64,000 nucleotides of DNA from Bretschneidera sinensis. Taxonomy: Eukaryota; Streptophyta; Magnoliopsida; Brassicales; Akaniaceae. A program made the translations under genes and the position numbers. The stretch is taken from positions 73,175,501 through 73,239,500 of the forward strand of contig CM043698.1 of NCBI GenBank assembly GCA_023935145.1. Direction: 5' to 3'. Shown here one piece after another: positions 45,704 to 57,680 of this stretch. Numbering within the stretch: position 1 is the stretch's first letter; every line of letters begins with the position of its first letter. The notes under the pieces were generated by a model. It ran no database searches, was not told the origin of the DNA, and was given only the letters and a program-made list of their open reading frames with translations.

Positions 45704-46705
45704 TCAAATAGTGACGTTATGTGCTATAGAAACTGGGATTTCAAATGTTTCAGGTGTCCGAGGATCAGATATATATTGTAGCGCTTCAAGTGTTAAGTCC
45801 TCGTCCCGAGGAGGCATGGTAACATAGAGGTATGGTTTGACACAATATCCATTGACTGTAAAAGTCTGATTGCTGTTTGAGCTATGAATTTCCAAAGCCC
45901 TATGAGGAAACACCATGGTGACAACATACGGACCAGCCCAACGGGACTTTAGTTTGCCAGGGAACAGCCTTAACCTTGAATTGTAGAGTAGCACCCTTTG
46001 TCCTACGTGAAACTCTTTTCGCACTAGTTGTTTGTCATGATAGGCCTTTGCTCTTTCCTTGTAAAGCTCGGCATTCTCATATGCGTCATATTGTAACTCT
46101 TCTAGCTCATTTAAGTGCAGCTTCCTTTTCTCACCCGCTTGTTTCATATCAAAGTTGAATTGTTTAATGGCCCAATAGGCTCTATGTTCTAGCTCTACGG
46201 GTAGATGGCAAGCTTTGCCAAAGACTAAGTGGTATGGGGACATCCCAATTGGTGTCTTATAAGTTGTCCGGTATGCCCACAGAGCATCGTTGAGTCGTAA
46301 GGACCAGTCCTTTCGACTAGGATTCACGGTTCTCTCCAAGATGCTTTTGATTTCTCGATTACTTATCTCCACTTGGCCACTAGTCTGAGGGTGATATGGG
46401 GTGCCAACCTTATGGGTGATTCCATATTTTCTGATGAGTGCGGCAAAAGAATGATGATGGAAATGGCTGCCTCCGTCACTAATGATCGCTCTTGGTGTTC
46501 CGAACCGGGTAAAAATGTTATCCTGTAGAAACTTTAACACCACTTTTTGATCATTAGTCTTTGAGGGGACTGCCTCGACCCATTTAGACACATAATCCAC
46601 ACCCACAACAATATATAAATTACCAAAGGAATTAGGAAAGGGACCCATGAAATCAATGCCGCATACATCAAAAAGTTCTACTATGTGGATATTTTGTAGG
46701 GGCAT
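45704..46705 (-). CDS. Athila integrase
   Basis: A 333-residue open frame with the catalytic core: GIDFMGPFP (first Asp), ISDGGSHF (second Asp) and the [17 protein letters not shown] block carrying the Glu. The C-terminal part has the Gypsy chromatin or DNA-binding region with [19 protein letters not shown] and GPYVV, the GPY/F motif. The zinc-binding HHCC domain lies just upstream and is cut by a TAA at about 46805, and by a loss of register near 46710, where [11 protein letters not shown] is still readable. The start at 46705 is only the first Met after that region, not a natural start, because integrase is released from a polyprotein. Confidence 0.9.
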   Translation of the reverse strand: MPLQNIHIVELFDVCGIDFMGPFPNSFGNLYIVVGVDYVSKWVEAVPSKTNDQKVVLKFLQDNIFTRFGTPRAIISDGGSHFHHHSFAALIRKYGITHKVGTPYHPQTSGQVEISNREIKSILERTVNPSRKDWSLRLNDALWAYRTTYKTPIGMSPYHLVFGKACHLPVELEHRAYWAIKQFNFDMKQAGEKRKLHLNELEELQYDAYENAELYKERAKAYHDKQLVRKEFHVGQRVLLYNSRLRLFPGKLKSRWAGPYVVTMVFPHRALEIHSSNSNQTFTVNGYCVKPYLYVTMPPRDEDLTLEALQYISDPRTPETFEIPVSIAHNVTI

Positions 46706-46804
46706 TTGATTTCGGGATGAAATGTTACCTGTCTGTTGGCATCTATCACATGAGCTGCAAAATGTGAAGGCGTCTTTAAATAGATTAGGCCAATAAAAAC
46801 CGGA

Positions 46805-48668
46805 TTATAGTACCTTAAGTGCTGTTTTGTTGGCCCCAAAGTGTCTCCCAAAAGCAAACTGGTTGTAGTGTTGTAATAAGCTCAAATGCTCCTCTTCCGA
46901 GACACACTGTCGAATGATCTGATCGGGACAGAATTTGAAAAGGTAGGGATCGTCCCAATGGTAGTGTTGAGACATAGATATTAACCATTTCTTTCCTTGT
47001 GTTGTCATACCTGAGGGAAAAACTTTAGCAGTTAGATAATTAACAATATCAGCATACCATGGGAGTTTTACCTCTAGTACGTATAATTGCTCATCAGGGA
47101 AGTTTTCATTTAAGGGCAACTCATTTGTATCATTCTCATATGGTAGCCTTGATAAGTGATCTGCAACCACATTCTCACTGCCCTTCTCGTCTTTGATTTC
47201 CAAATCGAATTCTTGCAATAGAAGCACCCATCTGATTAACCTAGGCTTTGCAACCTTCTTAGAAAACATATATCTCAAAGCAGCATGGTCAGTGTATACA
47301 ATAAATTTAGAGCAATAAGATATGATCTTAACTTTTCTAAAGCAAAAATAACAGCTAACAATTCTTTTTCAATAGTAGAGTAGTTAAGCTGAGCATCATT
47401 TAAAGTTCTAGAAGCATAGCAAATAGCATGAGGTACCTTATTACTCTTTGACCTAGGACAGCTCCCAAGGCGAAATCACTAGCATCACACATTAACTCGA
47501 ATGGAAGGCTCCAATCTGGTGCCATCATTATTGGGGTGGAGGTTAGAACATCCTTCAGTGTGTTGAAAGCTGTCATACAATTACGAGTCCACTCGAATTT
47601 GGTATCTTTAGCTAAAAATGCACACAGAGGTCTTGAAATCTTGGAGAAGTCCTTGATGACTCTTCTATAAAAACCGGTATGCTCGAGAAAGCTTCTAACA
47701 CCCTTGACTGTGAGAGAGGGAGATAGCTTTGAAATAATGTCTATTTTAGCCTTATCTACCTCAATACCTTTGTTGGAGATGGAGTGACCCAACACAATGC
47801 CTTGTTGAACCATGAAGTCACATTTCTCCCAATTCAGCACTAAGTTACTTTCTTCACATCTCTTTAGAGCACTTTCCAAATGACTTAGGCATTCATCAAA
47901 ATTGGAACCAAAGACACTTAAGTCATCCATGAATACCTCAATGTATTTCTCCACCATATCGGAAAATATGCTCATCATACATCTTTGAAAAGTGGCTAGT
48001 GCGTTGCATAATCTGAATGGCATTCTCCGATAAGTAAACGTACCGAAAGAGCATGTGAAGATGGTCTTTTCTTGATCTTTAGGTGCTATGGCAATCTGGT
48101 TGTATCCACTATACCCATCCAAAAAGAAATAGTAGTTGTGGCCAGCTAATCTTTCTAACATTTGATCAATGAATGGCAAGGGGAAATGATCTTTTCGAGT
48201 AACCTTGTTTAATCTTCGATAGTTAATACATACTCTCCAACCAGTTGTTTTTCTTGTGGGTATGAGCTCTTCATTTTCATTCTTCACTACTTTGATCCCA
48301 CTCTTTTTAGGAACAACTTGAACCGGGCTTACCCACTTACTGTCGAAAATAGGGTAGATAATGCCAACATCTAAGAGTTTCAATATCTCGGCCTTTACTA
48401 CCTCTTTCATGTGTGGGTTAAGTCTTCTTTGAGTGTCTCGAGTGGGCCTTGCTTCATCCTCAAGGTATATATTATGTATGCACTTGGACAGACTTATTCC
48501 CTTAATGTCAGCAATGGTCCATCCAATGGCGGATCTATGCTCCCTTAGAACTCTTAATAATTTGTCTTCTTCTCCAATACTCAAATTAGCAGCCACAATT
48601 ACCGGTAATGTTTTCTTCTCTCCCAAGTAGGCATAAGTTAAATGTTCTGGCAGCTGCTTTAATTCCAA
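46805..48668 (-). pseudogene. Athila reverse transcriptase and RNase H
   Basis: 47400-48668 (422 residues) holds the whole RT: WRVCINYRRLNKVTRKDHFP, YYFFLDGYSGYNQI, the active site EVFMDDLSVFG and the RNase H start ELMCDASDFALGAVLGQR. A frameshift near 47440 breaks RNase H; its middle ([32 protein letters not shown]) is readable in another frame up to about 47290. 46805-47278 continues with [20 protein letters not shown] and VADHLSRL, the RNase H end, and then the start of the integrase zinc domain. FMDD in place of YVDD is normal in Athila. Confidence 0.9.
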
Positions 48669-48874
48669 AGTAGGTGCCTACACAATAGAAGGAAGAAGAG
48701 TGGTAGTAGTAGCCATGAGAATTTCAAATGGAGGAGTATACTTACTTGAATGTTTTGGAGAAGCCTCAAGAAGGTGCACAATTTTCATGATATTATTAGT
48801 GATATCTTCCAGTTCTTGCTCAATATCCACAGTTGTAAGGTTATGAGTAAGAGTAGTCTCCAGGGATCAGCGTG

Positions 48875-49660
48875 CTAGACCTGAAAAGCTTGCTCAACAA
48901 AATTGTGTATCATATATACATTAAAGCATTCCATATCATCTTGAGGTAATCTCAGTGTATCAAATATTTCGAATTCTATTTTCTCTCTATTCACCTTCAT
49001 ACTTACTGTACCCTTTTTCACACAAATCTTTGTATCAGCAGTTCTCATGAAGGGTCTTCGTAAAATGATGGGCAAGGGTAATGGCATAGGACATTCCTCC
49101 ATATCTAACACAATGAAATCCGTAGGTAGAATGAACTCACCTACCTTCACTAGGACATCCTCTAGAATACCCCTAGGTCTTTTTATACTTCTATCTGCCA
49201 ACTGCAAGGTAATGGAAGTTGGTTGTAGCTCCCCTAATCCTAGGGTTTCAAATACTGTGTATGGTAGCAAATTTACACCCGTTCCCAAATCTAATAATGC
49301 TCGCTCAAATAACTGATCACGTATCCTACAGGGAATAGTGAAACTACCCGGATCCTTTAGTTTCGATTGGAGTTTTCTTAATAGCACAACACTTACCTTT
49401 TTAGTTAAAGCTACAGTTTCATGTTATTGAAACTTTCTTTTATGAGTGCAACAATCCTTTAGAAATTTAGCATAAGCTGGTATTTGTTGAATTGCATCTA
49501 ACAAAGGAATGTTTATTTCAACTTTTCGCAAGGTTTCAAAAATATCAAGTAATTTATTCTCTTTCTTTTGTTTCACTAACCTTTGCAGGAAGGGTGGGGC
49601 ATTCACCTTCTCCGTCTCACTTATCTTTGATGCTATTGTAGATTCATCAGACCCTATCAC
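48875..49660 (-). pseudogene. Athila protease and gag-protease linker
   Basis: 49424-49660 is the linker typical of Athila (PPFLQRLVKQKKE, then INIPLLDAIQQIPAYAKFLK). A TAA at about 49424 ends it. In the same frame 48875-49387 carries the aspartic protease with ALLDLGTGVNLLPYTVFETL, the DLG active site of this lineage, followed by TDFIVLDMEECP and ILRRPFM. Protease would cut the polyprotein into mature parts. A single nonsense codon separates the two segments. Confidence 0.88.
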
Positions 49661-49699
49661 CGTACCAGTTCTGAGAGTTGTGACAGCTTTGAGTTGTTG

Positions 49700-51128
49700 A
49701 TGTCCCCCAGGGTGTTGAGCTGGAATCTCCCTTTTTTTTTTTTTTCCTGCTACTCATCTCCTTAGTCACTTGTCCCATTTGTACCTCTAACCTTTGGATG
49801 GCTTCTTCATATTTTGCTGTGGTTTACCTTAGTTCAGTCTGGAATTGCCTTTCTTCTGCCATGAACTGATCTTGTGAAGTCATGAGTTATTGCTGTTGAG
49901 ATGCTAGTTGCCTCACAAAACTTTCGAGGTCATTCTTCTTTGGTTCAGGAACAGATTGGGCTGTTGGTTGGAAGTTTCTTTGCTGCCCTTGATTGTTTTG
50001 ATTGTTACTCCATTAGAAATTTGGGTGATTCCGCCAGCCAGGGTTGTAGGTGTTTGCATAGGGGTTGTTCTTCGGTGGATAGTTATTTGGTCCCACAAAG
50101 TTGGCTTGTTCATGATCTGCAGATGAATACAAGGGATATGTATCAGTATTATGGTCAAATTGTGAGCGAATGGCACATACCTGGAGTGGTGTAGCTTATG
50201 GGTTCGTTGAGGTGTTCTAAGCAGCCATATCTTTAACTAATAGATCAAGTTTCCTCTCCACAGTAGCTATTTGAGGAGATGATCCTCCATTCAGGCTTAC
50301 CTCATACATACCCTTACTCTTGGTTATATGTCTACCTCGAGAGGAGAACTGCTGCGTGTGTTCGCTTAGGGTTTCGAAGAGTTCCATTGCCTCTTCGCTA
50401 CTCTTTTCCATCAGCACTCCTCCACAACCTGAATCAAAAATATTTTTGTTAGAGTCACTCAAACCTTCATAGAAAGCTTGTACCAGTTCGTCTTGGGGTA
50501 GGTTGTGGTGTGGGCACTTGAGTAGTAGCTCGTTGAAGTGTCCCCAGGCGTCGAAGAATAGATCTCAATCTTTTTGTTGGAAGGATTGAATTTCCTTCCT
50601 CATTTGCCTCGTCTTTTGGGCTAGGAAGAACTTCCTTTGAAATTTCCTAGCCAACTCCTCCCAAGTGTGGATGGAAACTGCAGGCAAATAATTAGACCAT
50701 AATTTAGCATTATCTTTCAAGGAAAAAGGGAAAAGAATTAACCTTATTCCTTTTTGGTCTAAGCCTCGGATGTGCTAGAATTTGCAAAGGTCGAAGAACT
50801 CTTGAAGGTGCAAATGTGGATCCTCACTAGGTCTACCCCTAAAGTGAGTCAGTGCACTGAGTATCTGCGGAGATATGTAGTAGTTTCCTTCCGCCTCAGG
50901 TTGATACGCAATGCACGAAGGTTGATCAAGGTTCTACGGGATGAAGGATTTCTTCATCGGCCTCTGCTCAGGTGGTTGCTGCTCGGCTATCTGTTCTGCC
51001 ATTGGTATCTCTTCCTCGATTCCTCCTTCTACCTCTTTTGAGTTATCTCTAAACCTTTGTCGGATAGTCCTCTCTAGCTCGGGATCAAGGGGAAGGAATG
51101 CTGGATGCTTGGATCGACGTCCGTGCAT
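49700..51128 (-). pseudogene. Athila gag
   Basis: The N-terminus is at 51128 (MHGRRSKHPAFLPLDPELER). Next come a broken core with DLFFDAWGHFNELLLKCPHH at about 50480-50565, just after a TGA, and FYEGLSDSNKNIFDSGCGG; 50217-50462 then shows the segment EKSSEEAMELFETLSEHTQ and EVSLNGGSSPQIATVERKLD. The C-terminal part to 49700 is in shifting frames, with NNYPPKN-like and NPGWRNHPNF-like stretches (near 49990-50090) usual in Athila nucleocapsids. Structural protein of the element particle, inactivated by several lesions. A T-run lies at 49730-49745. Confidence 0.82.
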
Positions 51129-51419
51129 GAATCGGGGGTAGTTACGTAAGTGCAGTAGTCAAATACTGCTACTCGGATAACTCTCTGCCTCAATTGCGCC
51201 CGATCACATAGGAGGGTGCACTCGATCGCAAGTGACACAGAAAGCTCTCCTAGAGTACCTGAAACAGGAAAAAAAAAAAAAAAAATTTGACTAGGGTTTT
51301 AATGAAACGAAAAATAAAATAAACACAATAATTAAGAATGAAATAGAATTAAAAATGAAATAACAATAATTAAACGAAATGAAAAAAAAAATTAATACTA
51401 AAAAGAAATTTAGTACAAT

Positions 51420-51436
51420 CCCCGGTAACGGCGCCA
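51420..51436 (-). other. Primer binding site of the Athila element
   Basis: The minus strand reads TGGCGCCGTTACCGGGG. One base differs from the perfect complement of plant tRNA-Asp (TGGCGCCGTTGCCGGGG). It is nine bases from the 5' LTR. Confidence 0.88.
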
Positions 51437-51445
51437 AAAACTTGC

Positions 51446-52734
51446 TGTTACAGATATCTACCTAAATAAATATGTAAATAACCGTCCTAGTTTTACTTGC
51501 AAGTGCACAAGGTTAGTGATAGCATAGTGTGCAAGTGCGAGATCATTTCCACAGGGATTGGTGAATTTCAATTTAGAATTTGTTTTTTCAAAGTAAAAAA
51601 GAGAAATAACTGATTAATTGTAAGTAAATAATAATAATGAGAACATAGGACTGCGATATCCACCACTAATTATACTTTCCCACTAAGTAAAGTGTCAATG
51701 CTCTAGCCTTATCATGAATATTTAATGGTTGCCAACCTAAGGGCTTGGCCCACACCTTAGGCTATTAATCTCCCTATGCAACGAGTTAGGCATGGTGTAT
51801 ACTCTAACTCTTTTCTCTCTTAAGGGATTCAGCATGGGTGTATACTGAGTTGTTCCTTAAGAGAGCATGAGGGTTGTGGAGATCGGCAACCACACGGGAG
51901 CTAGGGCTTGGTCCACTCCCGGTTTCCCATGTTGATTAACCCAGGAATCGACAGTGTGGATATCCCTTGTTACTAATGTCGAACCCAGGACTCGGTCATC
52001 CAAATTGATTCGACTAACTTATCCATACCACATGCATACATTGATCATGCACACACATATGAGGAATTTAAATACAAACAGATATTAATCAAGTTAAACA
52101 TTCTAACAAGGCTATAGCAAAGAGAATCAATGAATAAACATGTGGAAAAGCATAACTAGGATTCAATCGAGCCCTATAAGAGTTTAGTTACACATGCTAG
52201 TTAAACTAAACATTCTAAATATAGTGAAATAAAAACAGAAAACTAAAACCGAAGAAGACTTGGGAGATGAGTCGTCAATTCCTCTCCTAAGCTTGCTATT
52301 TCGAATCTCAAAACAAAAGCTGTCGTTTATGTGTTTTACAAGGCTATTTTTAGGGTCCTCATGGTGTCCCGAAACCCTAATTTCCTATTTGGAGTCTAGA
52401 GACTTCTTTCCATATCTAGCTTTGCCGCCTCTGGAGTAATTGCGCTCGAGTGTATGCGGGATGCACTCGAGCGCATGTGTGCACTCGAGCCTTCTTCAAG
52501 TGCGCCCGAGCTCTTGTGCGCTCGATCCTTAGAGGGGGTGCGCTCGAGCGCACCTTGCTAGATGGCAGAACTTGACTTTTGCTTCTAAAAGCTCCAAATT
52601 ATCATCTTTTTGACCAAGTCCTGTGAAAAACACACAAAACACAAAAATGAAGTAGAATCCACACAAATAGATAAATAAAGAGCCTAACAAGTGTAAATTA
52701 AGGGGCTTAAATATGACTATTTAAGCACTTATCA
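51446..52734 (-). repeat. 5' LTR of the Athila element
   Basis: 1289 bp, beginning TGTTACAGATAT and ending GCACTTATCA. It contains a denser cluster (52440-52555) of CTCGAG-centred motifs, such as GTGCGCTCGAGCGCACC, than the 3' LTR, which accounts for most of the length difference. Confidence 0.9.
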
Positions 52735-53640
52735 CCTCCTCCAGGCCGCGGCATGCCCTGTTCTAGGCCGCGGCCTGAAGGCACACTAATGCCATTTTGT
52801 TCAGCCTTTTGAAAGGTGCGTGGGGCATGACCAAAACGCACAACTTTACTTGGGATTGATGGAGGGCTATGGTTAATTGGTCTTCAAGATCTAAGGGTGG
52901 ATATTGACCCTCAAGATTGGTCAAGAAGTTGGTGTACTATATATAGGGTCACCTAGCTTCAAAAGTCATAACATAAGTGTGAGGAATAACTTGTGATTGA
53001 AAGTGAGATCAATTGTAAGAGTGCAAAGACACTAAACTCAAGAGAGATTCTGTAGAGAGGTTGGTTGTTTAGAAAGAGAGAGTAGAATAGAAAGGGATTC
53101 AAGGGCTTGTAAGGGGAATTTTCTTGGGAAAATTCCAGGGTTAGTTCTTATCACTTTCTTCTTCTTCTTCTTCTTCTTTGTTCTTCAAGAACCTGTGAGT
53201 TCTTAGAAGGATGTTGCTGATTGTAAAGAACTCCATTGATAAGATAGTGCAGAGAGCTGAGAGGAGCTCACGGGGACGTACGCACATTGCCGAACCTCGT
53301 CAACAAATTTCTTGTATTCTTTTCTTTCTTGCTTTGATTGGTTGCTGTTTCTTTTCTTATACAAGTCACTCTAGACTTGGGTGTTTGGAGGATCACCTCC
53401 TGGGCATCATCGAAGGTGGTTTCCCAACAGTTTTGCTAGAAGATGGGATGAATATATGAGTTGATTTGCTTCATTCATCCAATCTTTCATTTGAGATGTA
53501 GTGTATTGAGTCACTGTTTGAACTCTTTCATAAATGATAGGAGATGAAACATGGAAATGAGCCCGGGCGCGTAGAGCTTTTTGCTGAAACTCATAAACGC
53601 AAGGATGAAACTTTCATTGATGAAGTATCATGACAATTTG

Positions 53641-55733
53641 TGGTAAGTTCACTTACATATATGATGGTTTTATGTATGATAGTTAATAATAGTAATTAAC
53701 TTACTCTTATCGTTGTTGGAAAACACCTTGTTTTGATGCATGTTTCTTTGTATCACTCATTCAAATGAGTGGTGTTGGGTCCTTGTGGGAAATGTTGGGT
53801 ATGGGTGGTTATTCTATTATTTGATAGAAACTAAGAGTAAAAGAAAACGGTGAAAATTATTTGTGGGTCTTGTTTTATTATTTGTTTCTTGTTAATGACT
53901 TTTTTCTTCTTCTAATAAGTGCAGTGTTTTACTATCTTGATTTCATATATATATAATTTTTTTTCTTAAGAACACTTCAAGCAGCATGGTTGTATATTTA
54001 TTTTTCCAAATTGCAAGCCTTAGTGGAGATGAGGAGAAAGCTGGAATAAAATTCTCAGTTGAATTACACCCATGATATCAGTTGAAGATAAGGATTTTAG
54101 GTTATCTGGTGGGTCTGGCAAAATATATAGAGTTTCTGAAGGAGTTTGTCTGCCAACGAGTCTGAACTGTGAAGGCCCAAATAGTAGCAGTATATTTTGT
54201 AGATTTTTTTATGTTTTAGGTAAAAATATCAAGGTGAAAGCTCCATGTGCGAGGGCATATTAAATATGCATGAAAAAAGCGATCTTTAAGAAATTCTTCT
54301 TGTCTATGCATTCTGATGGAGTTATGATGAATGTATAGAAGGTCTGAAGTTTTGAGATAGGTTGGTTTAAGATCCCTTTCACCACAGAGTCATAAATGAA
54401 GACTAAATTTTATTCTAAAATTTTCTATATCAGTCCTTGAAATTTGGAGGTGCTTTGAAGGACCAAATCAACATTATCAACGTATAGATTTGAAGACTTG
54501 GATAAAGGACAGGCATGAGATTTATGTGAGTCATAATCTCATGACCTGACAGTTCTCTTGGGTAGAGTAGTATTACTTTTTTTTAGGATTGTCATGAAGC
54601 CAGATTGATTTGAGCATTTGGACTTTGGTGGATGGTAAGATGTTAAGGAATTTGTCCAAGTTGTTGGAACAATACAATTATGCTAATGTAACTTCTCACG
54701 TAAAATGGGCGAAGGGTCCTTGAGGATATCCATAATATAGAATAGAAAAATTTATATTGGGTATAAAGTCTTTGGCTGAGCTCTTATATCAGAAAATTAA
54801 CTCATAGATTACCTAACTGGGCGTAAAACTTCTCAGAGATACTCATCAGCTGTTGCATACTCCTGTAGTTTTTTGTTTCATTGCTCATTTTAGTTGGTTG
54901 TTTAATCCTTCTGCAACTTATTTTGTTACACTCACTTTGTGGAAGATCTTGTTGTCTTGTTCTTTTCTTAAATACACTTTTGATTGTTGTCTGATAAAAT
55001 AAAATTAACTTTTCATCGAGAACCATTACCTCATGGATAACATCTTCATGATGGAAATATCCCTTGGCTCCTTTATGACCTTGCATCCCTTGACACTGAG
55101 TTCATCACTCAAGTTGCTGTCTATCAAATGTTATTGCACTATTTGATGAGATACCTAGCTGAATAAAGTAAAAATTATTCAAGACAATGAGGAGAACGAC
55201 AGTGGTTTATGGTACCTAATTTTGGGTTATGGATAACATGCCCTTTAACTGAGTATAACCAAAATGAGGAAGTTGTGAACAAAACTAAAAGAGAGTGTGG
55301 GGACGGAACCATGATAGTACAAACAAAAATGAGAGTTAAAATGTAATGCATTATTACAAATTTGAGTTGGAATTACATGAAACCAAGGGAAACTCTTCTA
55401 AGATGGTTTGTCATTCAGAGAAGAGGAACAGTATGGTTCATGTAAGAGGTGCTACAAGGTGAGGGAAGGCAAAAAAATGATGATGGTTGAGGCAATAATA
55501 GAAGGCTTTAGGGTTGATGGATTTGAAAGAGTTGGCCTTGGGCATAGCTGAATGTCAAAATTTTCAAGTGTTTATGTGCATATATGTTTGATTACACTGA
55601 GCAACTCAGTGCAACTTCATCTTAACTTTAGTTCTATCCTCTTCTCAGCTTTAATACATCAAATAGTGCAATAACTTAAGTTTATTAATACATATATAAA
55701 ATGTATTATGAAATATAGATAAAAAATAAGCAT
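53641..55733 (+). other. CACTA intron-like region without an assignable gene
   Basis: About 2.1 kb between the fifth and last exon pieces of the CACTA gene. Frames at 54072-54263 (plus) and 54802-55086 (minus) have no family resemblance that I can see. On the minus strand, 55040-55130 reads LSDELSVKGC and KEPRDISIMKML up to a GTAATG, which could be an exon of a captured gene, but I cannot name it. Confidence 0.4.
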
Positions 55734-55811
55734 TGGACTATATTTTTGTTTTTCATTTGCAAGAGGTTTTATGAAAATATAGGGGAAATTCTGTCCATTT
55801 TTCTATAAAAC
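55734..55811 (+). repeat. Direct repeat, left copy
   Basis: About 75 bases (TGGACTATATTTTTGTTTTT, CATTTGCAAGAGGTTTTATG, AAAATATAGGGG and on) that recur at 58881-58951 with few changes. The pair brackets the NPF-like fragment. Confidence 0.7.
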
Positions 55812-55996
55812 CTGATTTTAATTCAAAAATAAATAAAGAAACACATATTTATCAGATAAAACAAGTGTTAAACATGAGATAGACAAAGAAAATGAGAGAG
55901 ATACCAGCAATGAAGGGAAAGGTAATCCAGCCGCCTTGTTTCCACGTAGAAGTTGGCATTTGTACTTCTTTATCAGTAGAGAGTCTGTCTCCCGTG

Positions 55997-57590
55997 TGTT
56001 GAGCGATTATCCACCTAAATTAATGAGTAAATAATCGAACTTGTTTTACTTGCAAGTGCACAAGGTCTACAGTAGCATAGTGTGCAAGTGCGAAATCATT
56101 TCCACAGGGATTGGTGAATTTCGATTTAGAATTAGTTGCGCAATAATAAAATAAAAATAAGAGAAATATATATTAAGTTGGAATTAATAAAGATAAAGGC
56201 GTAGGGACTTGATATCCACCACTAATCATGCTACCACAACAAAACAATATGTCAATGCTTTACTCATGTCATGAATACTTAATGATTGTCAACCTAAGGG
56301 GATGGTATCTACTCCTTAAGCTATTGATTTCCCTAAGCACCGAGTTATGGATGGTATCTACTCTAACTCTTTTCTTTCTTAAGGGATTCAACATGGTGTA
56401 CACTGAGTTGTTCCTTAAAAGAGCATAAGATTTGTGGAAATCGACAACCACATGAGACCTAGGGCATGGTATTTACTCCCGGTTTCCCATGTTGATTAAC
56501 CCAAGAATCCGACGTGGATATCTTTTGTTACTGTCAATGGACGACAATCTTCTTTCCTTAAATTATGTAGTTTATATGGTCAACCTTGCTTAATTTAAAT
56601 AGGCTGGTACAGCTAGCTAGACTGCGGAAATCACTCCATTATCAATCTTCTTTCCTTTAATTATGTAGTTTACATGGTCAACCTTGCTTAATTTATGTAG
56701 GCTGGTACAGCTAGCTAAACTGCGGAAATCACTCCGCAATTAAATTATTTCCTTGTACAACTCTCTTGAGAAGTTTATATAATAGAGAGATCACTCAAAG
56801 ACAAAGACAATTCGGCCATTCAGACAATATTTGTGACAGTTACTATTGTTGAACCCAGGACTCGGTCATCCAAATTGATTCAACTAACTAATCCATACCA
56901 CATGCATATGTTGATCAGCAAACACATATGACGAATTTAAATAAAAATAGGCATTAATCAAGTTAAGCATCACAACACAAATATTGTAAAGGCACCAATA
57001 CTGAATTTATTTAGTAAACATAATTAGGGCTTCAACCAATCCCTTACTAAAAGTTTAAGTGCACATAATAAAAATAAAGGAAAGAAGAAACCCGAGAGAA
57101 GAGTCGTCAATTCTCCTCCACAGTTTCCTTCTCCGATCTCCCCAAACAAAAACTAAACTAAAAGGAAGATATTGTTTCTATGTTTTACAAGTCTATTTAT
57201 AGGGTTCTAAGGACACTTGAAAACCTTAATTTCCAAAACAGGGCTCTAACCCTCCTTTCCAAAATAGGAACTGTCGTTTTGATGTTTTACTGATTCATGT
57301 GCGCTCGATCGCATGAGTTTGCGCTCGAGTGCAAGGTTGCGCTCGAGCCTTCTCCTTGTGCGCACGAGTGCTTGTGCGCTCGATCGCACCAAGCACTGCG
57401 CTCGATCTCACTCTTCCGCAACTCCCAGTTCCAGTTTTGCTCTTTGAGTTCCAAAATGCTTCCTTTCTTCCAAAAACCTATAAAAACACAGAAAACACAA
57501 AAAGGAAGTAAAATGGAATAAAATATGCAAACCTAGAGCTTAACAAATATAAATTAAGGGGCTTAAATATGAACATTTAAGCACTTATCA
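55997..57590 (-). mobile_element. Athila-type solo LTR
   Basis: 1594 bp, starting TGTTGAGCGATTATCC and ending GCACTTATCA, related along its length to the LTRs at 42999-44245 and 51446-52734. A perfect 5-bp target duplication CCGTG stands at 55992-55996 and 57591-57595. It is a solo LTR because no internal region is present. It contains a nested LTR (56532-56838), and CTCGATCGCA and CTCGAG motifs at 57300-57410. Confidence 0.9.
56532..56838 (+). mobile_element. Small nested solo LTR or TRIM-like insertion
   Basis: 307 bp beginning TGTCAATGG and ending TTTGTGACA, with a perfect 5-bp target duplication GTTAC (56527-56531 and 56839-56843). The other Athila LTRs are uninterrupted here. It holds an internal tandem duplication of about 100 bp (from CAATCTTCTTTCCTT to GCGGAAATCACTCC, twice) and TTTATATAAT near 56775, a plausible TATA box. 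The orientation is assumed from that box. Confidence 0.75.
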
Positions 57591-57680
57591 CCGTGTTGCA
57601 GCTTAACTCTTGAAACTTATGACTTGTTGCCATTTTGAAAACTATGTTGGTCTATTAAAGGAGGAGGAGGGTCTTCACTC

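Larger units (their letters stand above)
42999..52734 (-). mobile_element. Ty3/Gypsy LTR retrotransposon, Athila lineage
   Basis: A 9.7-kb element on the minus strand with all landmarks: 5' LTR 51446-52734, PBS 51420-51436, gag, protease, RT, RNase H, integrase, a non-coding 3' part, polypurine tract, 3' LTR 42999-44245. The PBS for tRNA-Asp, a DLG protease and the RT motif FMDD mark the Athila lineage. Target flanks are CCTAT (42994-42998) and CCTCC (52735-52739), an imperfect duplication. Coding regions carry several stops and frameshifts, but domain order is intact. It lies inside a Copia solo LTR, so it is younger than that insertion. Confidence 0.93.
42842..53429 (+). mobile_element. Copia-type solo LTR, split by the Athila element
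   Basis: Two halves, 42842-42998 and 52735-53429, together form a sequence of about 850 bp starting TGTTGGTATTTG and ending TTCCCAACA. It is the reverse-oriented relative of the LTR at 27501-28346; shared stretches include GTGTGCACCGCGGCCT and GAGGAGCTCACGGGGACGT. A perfect 5-bp target duplication GTTTT stands at 42837-42841 and 53430-53434, inside an exon region of the CACTA gene. No internal Copia sequence is present, so it is a solo LTR. A CTT microsatellite lies at 53155-53180. Confidence 0.85.
55905..57633 (-). pseudogene. NPF2-like (NRT1/PTR family) first exon, split by a solo LTR
   Basis: NPF proteins are plasma-membrane or tonoplast transporters of nitrate, peptides, hormones and glucosinolates. 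On the minus strand an ATG at 57633-57631 opens a frame MATSHKFQELSCN that, with the LTR and one target-site copy removed, continues at 55996 to WKQGGWITFPFIAG and a GTATCT splice donor at 55904. GGWITFPF is the hallmark of the NPF2 subfamily N-terminus just before the first membrane helix, and the first NPF intron falls in this place. The 43 codons have no stop. A TATA box stands upstream. No second exon is visible to the left, so only the promoter and exon 1 are present. It lies antisense inside a CACTA intron, which suggests capture by that element. The alternative is an unrelated short protein, as the diagnostic stretch is only about 12 residues. Confidence 0.6.

Noticed and set aside
51420..51436. 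tRNA-Asp gene
   Set aside because: Only the 17-base primer binding site matches; there is no cloverleaf around it. The same holds for the tRNA-Met-like sites at 14685, 27485, 32651 and 63755.
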